A stretch of DNA of 17,516 nt from Clostridia bacterium (GCA_017454565.1 JAFTCS010000158.1:1-17516); one strand, 5' to 3'; counted from the first letter of the stretch, positions 7,744 through 12,324 are shown. Numbers and translations are program-made. Notes: generated by a model not told the origin, from the sequence alone.

Positions 7744-7989
7744 TTATACTGCCTGTCTGCGCACCGTCTCTATGCTGCGGCTTTTCTTCGTTTCAGGCTT
7801 GCTTCCTGCCGCTGTCGTCCTGCTCTTTACCGGTGCGTTCTTCTTTGCTTCGGCTCTCTCTGCCTGCTCCCTGAGCTTGCACCTTGCGGCGGCTATGTCC
7901 CTGATCTCCTGCATCTCCGCAAGGGTCAGCTTATCAAACTCGCTGTCAAAGAGCTTGAGAAGCAGTTTTGTTTTCAATGTTCTTTTCAT
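7744..7989 (-). CDS. Small basic phage protein, 81 aa, unknown
   Basis: No family is recognised. The first half is helical (LKTKLLLKLFDSEFDKLTLA, then EMQEIRDIAAARCKLREQAE). The second half is Lys/Arg/Ala/Thr-rich and probably disordered, ending SRSIETVRRQAV. The high positive charge suggests nucleic-acid or partner binding. AGGAGG precedes the ATG at about ten bases, and the start overlaps the upstream HTH gene's stop in an ATGA arrangement, a strong sign of a real coupled gene. Confidence 0.7.
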   Translation of the reverse strand: MKRTLKTKLLLKLFDSEFDKLTLAEMQEIRDIAAARCKLREQAERAEAKKNAPVKSRTTAAGSKPETKKSRSIETVRRQAV

Positions 7990-8195
7990 CTGGTTTGTCC
8001 TCCTTGTGTTGTTCCGGCAGATACCAGACCAAAGCGTTCAAAATAATACTTTGTCGGCACCTTGCCCTGTATGGTTATGTATCCGTTCTTTCTCAGCTCA
8101 CTGTTCAGATCCCTGATAAGCTTATGAGCTGTTGATCGGGCTATGCCCATTATTTCCATTATGTCTTCTGCTTGTAAAAACAACTTATCAGGCAT
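7986..8195 (-). CDS. Small HTH DNA-binding protein (excisionase/AlpA-like regulator)
   Basis: A 69-residue protein beginning MPDKLFLQAEDIMEIMGIAR. The segment LQAEDIMEIMGIARSTAHKL gives a MerR/excisionase-like helix-turn-helix, followed by IRDLNSELRKNGYITIQGKV and KYYFERF, a strand and wing typical of small Firmicutes phage and ICE HTH proteins. It could be an excisionase or an early transcription regulator. A longer reading from 8240 exists, but ATG 8195 has an excellent extended ribosome site, GAGGGGGTGAT, so I use it. The upstream 48-residue gene ends within that site, and the downstream gene overlaps by four bases. Confidence 0.75.
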   Translation of the reverse strand: MPDKLFLQAEDIMEIMGIARSTAHKLIRDLNSELRKNGYITIQGKVPTKYYFERFGLVSAGTTQGGQTR

Positions 8196-8199
8196 AATA

Positions 8200-8346
8200 T
8201 CACCCCCTCTCGTCTCTTGCATCCGCAAGCTCCTGTTCAAGCAGCTTTTCGCTTATCTTAGCGGTAAGCTTCTCCACGAACCATCCACTGAGCTTGTCGC
8301 TGAGTACCTCGCTGACTATGCTGAGAAGCTTCTCGTTTTCGGTCAT
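8200..8346 (-). CDS. Small acidic/helical peptide gene, 48 aa, first gene of the leftward early operon
   Basis: A 48-residue reading frame below common length limits. The sequence is strongly helical and amphipathic (MTENEKLLSIVSEVLSDKLS, GWFVEKLTAKISEKLLEQEL) and ends ADARDERG. The ribosome site is GGGGGTGAGGAG, of the same unusual G-rich type as the gene downstream. The stop lies five bases from the next start, and the stop region forms that gene's ribosome site. A GC-rich hairpin lies 21 bases upstream of the start. No family is recognised. Its position and coupling argue that it is real, but no homology supports it. Confidence 0.6.
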   Translation of the reverse strand: MTENEKLLSIVSEVLSDKLSGWFVEKLTAKISEKLLEQELADARDERG

Positions 8347-8366
8347 CTCCTCACCCCCTCGCCCCT

Positions 8367-8390
8367 CCGTCCGGTTGTCATGCCGGCGGG
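8367..8390 (-). repeat. GC hairpin element, copy 1, upstream of the 8346 start
   Basis: A 24-base element identical at 20 positions to the one at 9278-9301. On the minus strand it begins CCCGCCGGCAT and forms CCGG / CCGG around an eight-base loop. It lies 21 bases upstream of the start codon of the 48-aa gene. No U tract follows, so it is not a terminator. It may be an operator or an mRNA structure. Confidence 0.6.
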
Positions 8391-8457
8391 GTTGTTGCGT
8401 ATATTCAAGTTAAGTAATAATGTGCTTGATGTCTGACTGAGTAGTTTATTCCAATAC

Positions 8458-8486
8458 TTGACATTCATTTCCTTATGCAGTAAAAT
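8458..8486 (+). promoter_or_regulatory. Sigma-70 type promoter for the rightward small gene
   Basis: TTGACA (8458-8463), a 17-base spacer, then TAAAAT (8481-8486). Five of six -10 bases and all -35 bases match consensus. The predicted start is near 8493, and the transcript would read a 59-residue gene and end at the hairpin near 8759. It is opposite to every gene around it. Confidence 0.8.
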
Positions 8487-8551
8487 ATTTCTACAAATCA
8501 ACAAGAAAGTGAGGTGTCTGTTATCACAAGAGGAAAGAGAGGTGAATAAAC

Positions 8552-8731
8552 TTGAAAAAGTCAGATATTCAAATGTTAAAAACCGAACTTGAAGAGTATC
8601 GCGAAAATTATAACAGCAAGTATCTGGATCCTGATGCACCAGTAACTGCAAATGACATCGAGGAACTTGCAAGAGATGTTTTCTATGTTTTCGACAGTAT
8701 CATAGACAAGCTTGCAAGTATCGCTGAGTAA
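8552..8731 (+). CDS. Small acidic protein, 59 aa, in its own rightward transcription unit (moron-like)
   Basis: A 59-residue frame with a TTG start, preceded by AGAGGTGA at good spacing. The protein is mostly helical (MKKSDIQMLKTELEEYRENY, then a loop with DPDAPVTAND, then EELARDVFYVFDSIIDKL) and strongly acidic, with about 14 Asp/Glu against 7 Lys/Arg. It has a consensus promoter 66 bases upstream of the start and a hairpin terminator just downstream, both on the same strand, inside an otherwise leftward region. This is the arrangement of a phage moron, expressed from the prophage independently of the lytic programme. I recognise no family. Acidic small proteins of this kind include DNA mimics, antitoxins and anti-defence proteins, but nothing visible decides among these. 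Confidence 0.7.
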   Translation: MKKSDIQMLKTELEEYRENYNSKYLDPDAPVTANDIEELARDVFYVFDSIIDKLASIAE

Positions 8732-8758
8732 CTACAAAATAACAAACAATTCCCAACT

Positions 8759-8796
8759 GAACCCCCGGCTCGCATCCGGAGGTTCATTCTGTTTTG
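8759..8796 (+). terminator. Rho-independent type terminator of the rightward small gene
   Basis: GAACCCCCGG (8759-8768), a seven-base loop, CCGGAGGTTC (8776-8785), one C-A mismatch in ten, then ATTCTGTTTTG. The tail is moderately T-rich. The right arm overlaps the stop codon of the leftward gene that begins at 9029. On the opposite strand no T tract follows, so it should stop mainly rightward transcription. Confidence 0.65.
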
Positions 8797-9029
8797 TCGT
8801 CTAGCAAAGCCAAAAGCTTATTAAGCTTTTTTATAGTGCTTTCCGCAGCCGAATAAATCTGCTCCTTGTTTGTCAGGATCAATCCTCTTGTCGGTTCCCC
8901 TGAAACCGCAGGGCAAGGCATATCCCAGATAAAACTTTTTTTGATATCGCTCAGCATATCATCAATTTCAGTTATACACTTAAGCTGTTCCGAGTTGTTC
9001 TCGTCAGTTAACGCATTGTAAACTATCAT
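8784..9029 (-). CDS. Hypothetical small phage protein, 81 aa
   Basis: No family is recognised. The protein starts MIVYNALTDENNSEQLKCIT and contains helical segments EIDDMLSDIKKSF and STIKKLNKLLALLDDKTE around a less ordered middle (PCPAVSGEPTRGLIL). An in-frame ATG at 9053 gives an extra MRQCRRVK. ATG 9029 has GGAGGGTGA directly upstream at proper spacing, so the shorter form is chosen. Its ribosome site overlaps the stop of the HTH gene upstream, indicating coupling. It lies at the end of the first leftward group, facing the terminator of the rightward small gene. Confidence 0.7.
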   Translation of the reverse strand: MIVYNALTDENNSEQLKCITEIDDMLSDIKKSFIWDMPCPAVSGEPTRGLILTNKEQIYSAAESTIKKLNKLLALLDDKTE

Positions 9030-9039
9030 TTTCACCCTC

Positions 9040-9258
9040 CTACACTGTCTCATGGCCGAAGAGCCGTTCGAGTGGAATGTCCGGAAAGAGTGAATGGATG
9101 TTCAAGACTTCTTTCCACCATAGATCCACATCTCCACTCAGCTTGAAGCTTAAAGCTCTGGGTGTAATTCCAATGTGCTTCGCGATGTCCTTTTTCAGAA
9201 TACCGCGCTTTGAAATTTCACCCTCCAAAACCGGGAAAAACGGTTTATTTTCTTTCAA
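9040..9258 (-). CDS. Cro/C1-type HTH protein with TTG start
   Basis: A 72-residue protein. Residues about 14-50 (ISKRGILKKDIAKHIGITPR followed by ALSFKLSG) form a Cro/C1 helix-turn-helix, followed by WWKEVLNIHSLFPDIPLERL, typical of small phage XRE proteins without an effector domain. The start is TTG, supported by GAGGAGG eight bases upstream. The 24-base GC hairpin element lies 20 bases upstream of the start. It is probably a secondary early regulator, maybe controlling the leftward operon. The HTH assignment is secure; the target is unknown. Confidence 0.8.
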   Translation of the reverse strand: MKENKPFFPVLEGEISKRGILKKDIAKHIGITPRALSFKLSGDVDLWWKEVLNIHSLFPDIPLERLFGHETV

Positions 9259-9277
9259 TATTTTTCCTCCTCTTTTG

Positions 9278-9301
9278 CCCCCCGGCTGTTATGCCGGCGG
9301 G
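9278..9301 (-). repeat. GC hairpin element, copy 2, upstream of the 9258 start
   Basis: CCGGC (9282-9286), loop TGTTAT, GCCGG (9293-9297), extended by CCC / GGG with one bulged base. Same element as at 8367-8390 (20 of 24 identical) and nearly the same distance from a start codon (20 against 21 bases). No U tract follows on the minus strand. Confidence 0.6.
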
Positions 9302-9317
9302 CGAATTGTTTGTCCTT

Positions 9318-9509
9318 TCATGTCTCAATCGGTTCGAGCAGGTCATCAGCCGTACATCCAAGCAGCTCTGCAAGTTTTTTAAGCATGACCACATTCGGAC
9401 GTCTTACACCGCTTTCCCATTGGGTGATACAAACGGGTGTGACTCCCAGTGCCTCTGCTATCTGCGTTTGGGTATAGCCCTTTTTGACCCTATACTCTTT
9501 CAGTGCAAT
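9318..9509 (-). CDS. XRE-family HTH protein with non-canonical start (AUU or AUA)
   Basis: A frame of 63 codons plus stop that encodes a complete XRE domain: ALKEYRVKKGYTQTQIAEAL, GVTPVCITQWESG, RRPNVVMLKKLAELL, ending LGCTADDLLEPIET. It is preceded by a strong GGAGG (9521-9525), yet there is no in-frame ATG, GTG or TTG between the upstream in-frame stop and Val40. Candidate starts are AUA at 9512 (spacing 8), AUU at 9509 (spacing 11) and CUG at 9503 (spacing 17). I give AUU, which is a known rare start; AUA has better spacing. The upstream gene stops 25 bases earlier. It could also be a pseudogene or contain a sequence error at the start codon, but the rest of the domain is intact. Confidence 0.72.
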   Translation of the reverse strand: MALKEYRVKKGYTQTQIAEALGVTPVCITQWESGVRRPNVVMLKKLAELLGCTADDLLEPIET

Positions 9510-9534
9510 TATTTTTCTTTCCTCCTTGTTTGTT

Positions 9535-10188
9535 TCACGCTGTTTTCTGCTGAAGCTTCAACAGATAGTTTTTAAGGTGCTGCTTTCGCTGTTCAAAGTC
9601 AGGCACTGCTATAAGCAAACCGACATCCGCTTTTTGCAGTATATCCAGTAGCCTTATCTGTTCGTCTGTCAGATACGGACGTATGCTGCCGCTTTTTTCA
9701 ATGTTGTGTGCCTGCCTGAACTGTTTTGCCGACATACCAAGAACAAGCCTGTTGATCATGTCGCACTCATTACTGAAATGATACGGTTTCGGGTCTTCGT
9801 GCAGGAGCTTTATGTTCTCCGTAAGCAAAGGAAACTCTTTTCTTGCTGACACAAGAGCTTTGATGAATTGCTCCATGTCATTGAATCGCCTGATATACAT
9901 TTCCTTGAACCTTGCAGCCTTTTTTCCTGTAAATCCCATTACAAGAAATGTAAAGCCGTCTTTGGTCATTGCTACTGCTTTTTGCTTTCTGCCCTGACTA
10001 TCTTTGTAAGAGGTCGGCATAAAATTCTGCCGATTAAACTCTTCTGAACAGTCAAGATTCTCTATAGCTTTTAGTACTGTCTTGTGTTCTCTGCCAAAAA
10101 CTTTTGCTACAAAGACACTGTCCACTCTTGCTGTATCTCTGCTGTCGGCAAATATACCGTAGTTGTCTTTGGGTACAAGTTCTTTCAT
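9535..10188 (-). CDS. Rha family phage regulatory protein / antirepressor
   Basis: A 217-residue protein. Residues about 15-110 (VDSVFVAKVFGREHKTVLKA, then SYKDSQGRKQKAVAMTKDGF and TFLVMGFTGKKAARFKEMYI) are the phage pRha domain, a DNA-binding fold seen in antirepressor-type proteins. The C-terminal part, from about 130, is helical and ends in a repeated basic region (FEQRKQHLKNYLLKLQQ). The expected role is to counter the lysogenic repressor or adjust early transcription. The ATG has a GGGAAGTGAG region upstream rather than a perfect site. It lies 24 bases after the Cro-like gene, in the leftward early transcript, consistent with an antirepressor. Confidence 0.85.
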   Translation of the reverse strand: MKELVPKDNYGIFADSRDTARVDSVFVAKVFGREHKTVLKAIENLDCSEEFNRQNFMPTSYKDSQGRKQKAVAMTKDGFTFLVMGFTGKKAARFKEMYIRRFNDMEQFIKALVSARKEFPLLTENIKLLHEDPKPYHFSNECDMINRLVLGMSAKQFRQAHNIEKSGSIRPYLTDEQIRLLDILQKADVGLLIAVPDFEQRKQHLKNYLLKLQQKTA

Positions 10189-10212
10189 TTTCTCACTTCC
10201 CTTCTGTTTTGC

Positions 10213-10434
10213 TCATATAGCTTTTGGGTTTCTTGTCCTACCCAACAGGTAGTCAACGGAACAATCAAATATTTCAGCCATTTTTATAAGAACTGATGTT
10301 GGGATATTTCCACTTGTTAACCAACCATAATACGATTTTCGTTCTTTATAACCGAGACGTTTGATTAACTCTTCCTGCGAATACCCTTTTCTTGCTCTTT
10401 CAGCCTCGATGTTGGGATACTTATAAACGTCCAA
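10213..10434 (-). CDS. Cro-like XRE repressor, first leftward gene of the switch
   Basis: A 73-residue XRE protein: IEAERARKGYSQEELIKRLG, YKERKSYYGWLTSG, then IPTSVLIKMAEIFDCSVDYL and LLGRTRNPKAI. It has a TTG start with GAGGTGA at good spacing. It is divergent from the repressor across a 197-base control region with a near-consensus leftward promoter. The position and small size match Cro. The C-terminal CSVDYLLGR resembles CSIDYLIGW of the repressor opposite, as expected for a Cro/CI pair that binds shared operators. Confidence 0.85.
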   Translation of the reverse strand: MDVYKYPNIEAERARKGYSQEELIKRLGYKERKSYYGWLTSGNIPTSVLIKMAEIFDCSVDYLLGRTRNPKAI

Positions 10435-10455
10435 TTCTTCTCACCTCTTTTATCT

Positions 10456-10468
10456 ACCCGTATCGGGT
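10456..10468 (-). promoter_or_regulatory. Short palindrome in the leader of the Cro-like gene
   Basis: ACCCG, TAT, CGGGT. It lies a few bases after the predicted leftward transcription start and about 22 bases before the TTG start. It may be a 5' stabilising hairpin or a DNA site. Confidence 0.4.
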
Positions 10469-10478
10469 TGTTTTCTAT

Positions 10479-10507
10479 ATTATATATTCATTTTGAGTAA
10501 TTGTAAA
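10479..10507 (-). promoter_or_regulatory. Leftward promoter of the Cro-like operon
   Basis: On the minus strand TTTACA (10507-10502), a 17-base spacer, then a perfect TATAAT (10484-10479). The start would be near 10472. One TTGAGTAA-type motif lies within its spacer and touches its -35 box. Confidence 0.8.
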
Positions 10508-10609
10508 GGGATAAAATACTCAAATTGAATAATGAATTATTATTAAGATTTTACAAAATGAGTTATTTCTTCTTTTATCCATTGACTTTTATACCCTTAT
10601 TGAGTAAAA
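10491..10609. promoter_or_regulatory. Four candidate repressor operators across the divergent promoters
   Basis: Similar 12-base sites: TTTTGAGTAATT (10491-10502), ATTTGAGTATTT read on the minus strand (10514-10525), AAATGAGTTATT (10556-10567) and TATTGAGTAAAA (10598-10609). The first covers the leftward promoter spacer and the last the rightward spacer and -10. The last three are spaced exactly 42 bases centre to centre. Binding by the XRE repressor or Cro-like protein is inferred. Confidence 0.55.
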
Positions 10610-10610
10610 T
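10582..10610 (+). promoter_or_regulatory. Rightward promoter of the prophage repressor
   Basis: TTGACT (10582-10587), a 17-base spacer, TAAAAT (10605-10610). The predicted start is near 10617, which would leave a very short leader that begins at the ribosome site (AAAGGAG, 10617-10623). An operator-like motif overlaps the -10, suggesting autoregulation. Confidence 0.75.
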
Positions 10611-10631
10611 TATATAAAAGGAGTGAGTGCT

Positions 10632-11060
10632 ATGTTAAGATTAAAATCTTTACGCGAAGAAAACAAAAAAACTATGGCACAGGTTGCCAGAGACTTAGGT
10701 ATTCCATATACTACCTATGTCAATTATGAAAAAGGCGAACGTGAACCAAATTCTGAAACTCTTATTTTATTAGCTGATTATTTTAATTGTTCAATTGATT
10801 ATCTAATAGGTTGGGACAAAGAATATGAATCCTTTCAAGAAGAAATGATTTCAGACTGGAACTTACTTCACAAGTACCTAAAAGAACGATTTGATAATGA
10901 CGATGAAATAGAATTAGCACATGAAATAATCGAGAACCTTCCTCGTTTAAATAAAGAAGGTTTAAAAAAACTACTTGAAAGATCAGATGAACTCACTGAG
11001 GTAATAAAATATTGTTCTGAAGCTGAACTACTATACAATAAGCAATTTCCCCCGACATAA
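10632..11060 (+). CDS. Prophage CI-like XRE repressor
   Basis: A 142-residue protein. Residues about 3-62 form an XRE domain (LKSLREENKKTMAQVARDLG, IPYTTYVNYEKGEREP, LADYFNCSIDYLIGW). The C-terminal 80 residues are helical and acidic, with EIAHEIIENLP-type segments that could mediate dimerisation. There is no S24/LexA-type peptidase domain, so RecA-stimulated self-cleavage is unlikely. The Rha-type protein opposite could supply antirepression instead. A GTG at 10623 is in frame, but AAGGAG lies eight bases before ATG 10632, so that start is used. The gene is visibly more AT-rich than the integrase and chromosomal genes. No strong rightward terminator is seen after it. Confidence 0.88.
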   Translation: MLRLKSLREENKKTMAQVARDLGIPYTTYVNYEKGEREPNSETLILLADYFNCSIDYLIGWDKEYESFQEEMISDWNLLHKYLKERFDNDDEIELAHEIIENLPRLNKEGLKKLLERSDELTEVIKYCSEAELLYNKQFPPT

Positions 11061-11073
11061 TCTGTCAGGGGAA
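11047..11073 (+). promoter_or_regulatory. Stem-loop after the repressor gene
   Basis: TTCCCCCGACA (11047-11057), a five-base loop, TGTCAGGGGAA (11063-11073), one mismatch in eleven. It includes the repressor stop codon. No T tract follows on either strand, so it is more likely an mRNA 3'-end stabiliser or a weak pause site than an intrinsic terminator. Confidence 0.5.
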
Positions 11074-11097
11074 GGTATTGGGGAAAATATGAGCAAC

Positions 11098-11134
11098 AAA
11101 AAAATTCCCCACCGGTACGGCAATACCGATGAGG
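11098..11134 (-). terminator. Strong leftward intrinsic terminator of a candidate small RNA
   Basis: On the minus strand CCTCATCGGTA (11134-11124), loop of six, TACCGGTGGGG (11117-11107), all eleven positions paired with two G-U wobbles, then AATTTTTTT (11106-11098). Read rightward the wobble pairs become mismatches and no T tract follows, so polarity is leftward. Confidence 0.8.
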
Positions 11135-11148
11135 ATTTAAAAGGAGCT

Positions 11149-11189
11149 ATGCTATAATGCACAACCTCAAACAAGTTTTATTATAGCAT
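11149..11189. repeat. Perfect 10-bp inverted repeat containing two -10 boxes
   Basis: ATGCTATAAT (11149-11158) and ATTATAGCAT (11180-11189) are exact inverted copies separated by 21 bases. Each arm is an extended -10 element (TGC-TATAAT), one facing right and one left. It could be a recombinase or regulator site, or a face-to-face promoter pair. Confidence 0.6.
11150..11158 (+). promoter_or_regulatory. Extended -10 element, possible integrase promoter
   Basis: TGCTATAAT, a perfect TATAAT with an upstream TG. No recognisable -35 is present at 16-18 bases (TGAGGA or similar). If active it would start the integrase message about 60 bases before its ATG. A 9-codon frame, MHNLKQVLL, with AAGGAG upstream lies across the site. 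Confidence 0.4.
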
Positions 11190-11208
11190 TATTCGCTCCG
11201 GATTTCAA
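11180..11208 (-). promoter_or_regulatory. Leftward promoter of the candidate small RNA
   Basis: On the minus strand TTGAAA (11208-11203), a 17-base spacer, then TGC-extended TATAAT (11185-11180). Eleven of twelve consensus bases match, among the best promoters in the window. It fires away from the integrase towards the repressor's 3' end. Confidence 0.75.
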
Positions 11209-11224
11209 GAGAGGAGTGAACATC

Positions 11225-12307
11225 ATGCCCGTTTACAAGGACACAAATAACACCTGGTTCGTGGAGTGCCGCTACACGGACTGGAACGGCGATCATAAGC
11301 GCCACAAGAAACGCGGCTTCAAAACTCAGAGAGAAGCTAAAGAATACGAGCGCAGCTACCTCAACAGGACTCACACCGACAAGCACCTGACTTTCAGTAA
11401 CCTGTCGGAGCTGTATCTTGAAGACTGCAAGGCCAGACTTAAAATTACGACATATCACGGTAAGGTATCTCAGTTTGACAAGCATCTTGTCCCCTACTTC
11501 GGCAGGATGCACATTGAGCAGATCAAACCCCAGACCGTCAGAAGATGGCAGACGGAAATGATCAACAAAGGCTTTGCAGACACCTACCTCAAATCGCTCC
11601 ATAATCAGCTCTCAGCGGTTTTTAACTATGCGGTCAAGTATTGCGGCCTGCCCTCAAATCCTGCCCGTGAATGCGGCGCTATGGGCAGTAAAAACGCTGA
11701 CCGGATGCAGTTCTGGACGGTCGAAGAGTTCAACACCTTTGATGCCGCTGTGTCTGACAAGCTGTACTCGCACGTACTGTTCAATCTCCTGTTTTGGACG
11801 GGAATGCGCTCCGGTGAAGCTCTCGCCCTGACCCTCAAAGACATTGACCTTGACGGCAGGAAAATACACATCGACAAGAGTTATACCAGGCTGCACAAGC
11901 AGGACATAATAACCCGCCCAAAAACAAAGAAGAGCATCCGCACCATCGAGATACCGCCCTTCCTTTCCGACCTGCTCCGGAGCTATGCCCGATCTGTCTA
12001 CGGTCTGAAAAAGACCGACAGGATGTTCCCGTACACAAAATACTTCCTCAATCACGAGATGCAAAGAGGCTGCAAGCTCTCCGGAGTGAAGAAGATCCGG
12101 ATCCACGATCTGCGTCACAGTCATGCAAGTCTGCTGATCCACATGGATGTACCTGTCCTGCTGATCTCCGAACGTCTCGGCCACAAGAACATCGAGACTA
12201 CCTTACAGACCTATTCACACCTGTACCCGTCCCGCCTGAACGATACAATGATGGAGCTTCAAAAGCTTCATGACAACGCAGAAAAACATTCACAAAATAA
12301 TTTGTGA
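11225..12307 (+). CDS. int: Tyrosine recombinase integrase of the prophage
   Basis: A 360-residue phage integrase. The N-terminal 50 residues (MPVYKDTNNTWFVECRYTDW, then HKKRGFKTQREAKEYER) are an AP2-like arm-binding domain. Residues about 57-160 are the SAM-like core-binding domain and 165-345 the catalytic domain. All catalytic residues are present: Arg195 in GMRSGEAL, His294 and Arg297 in HDLRHSHA, His320 in LGHKN, and Tyr330 in QTYSHLYP. The family usually has 350-400 residues. A GTG at 11216 is in frame, but AGGAG is eight bases before ATG 11225, so I use the latter. It is convergent with guaA, whose 3' end lies 98 bases away. It catalyses integration, and with an excisionase excision, at the guaA site. 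Confidence 0.95.
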   Translation: MPVYKDTNNTWFVECRYTDWNGDHKRHKKRGFKTQREAKEYERSYLNRTHTDKHLTFSNLSELYLEDCKARLKITTYHGKVSQFDKHLVPYFGRMHIEQIKPQTVRRWQTEMINKGFADTYLKSLHNQLSAVFNYAVKYCGLPSNPARECGAMGSKNADRMQFWTVEEFNTFDAAVSDKLYSHVLFNLLFWTGMRSGEALALTLKDIDLDGRKIHIDKSYTRLHKQDIITRPKTKKSIRTIEIPPFLSDLLRSYARSVYGLKKTDRMFPYTKYFLNHEMQRGCKLSGVKKIRIHDLRHSHASLLIHMDVPVLLISERLGHKNIETTLQTYSHLYPSRLNDTMMELQKLHDNAEKHSQNNL

Positions 12308-12324
12308 TAATTTTTTATTCGCCG

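Larger units (their letters stand above)
11098..11174 (-). ncRNA. Candidate leftward small RNA between repressor and integrase
   Basis: A leftward promoter (11208-11180) would start RNA near 11173, and the 11-bp hairpin with seven T ends it near 11098, giving about 75 nt. No frame with a ribosome site lies inside it on this strand. The middle contains UAGCUCCUUUUA, an anti-ribosome-site sequence. Its complement (TAAAAGGAG plus CTATG) is also found, split by six bases, at the repressor's ribosome site and start codon. It is antisense to the leader before the integrase and could act on the repressor message in trans. The promoter and terminator are visible directly; function is inference, and I know no named RNA that matches. 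Confidence 0.55.

Noticed and set aside
9278..9301. Terminator after the 9318-9509 gene
   Set aside because: The hairpin is followed by GGGGGGCAAAAG on the transcribed strand, without a T run. A similar hairpin elsewhere also lies before a start codon, so a start-linked role fits better.
11047..11073. Intrinsic terminator of the repressor gene
   Set aside because: The stem is good but no T tract follows on either strand, so I list it only as a stem-loop.
11098..11190. tracrRNA or CRISPR-related RNA
   Set aside because: The sequence GAGCTATGCT recalls a Streptococcus repeat, but there is no array, no cas gene, and the rest does not match a tracrRNA layout.
11654..12184. Long open frame antisense to the integrase
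   Set aside because: It lies wholly inside the well-supported integrase, has no ribosome site, and shows no recognisable domain. It is a by-product of the coding sequence.
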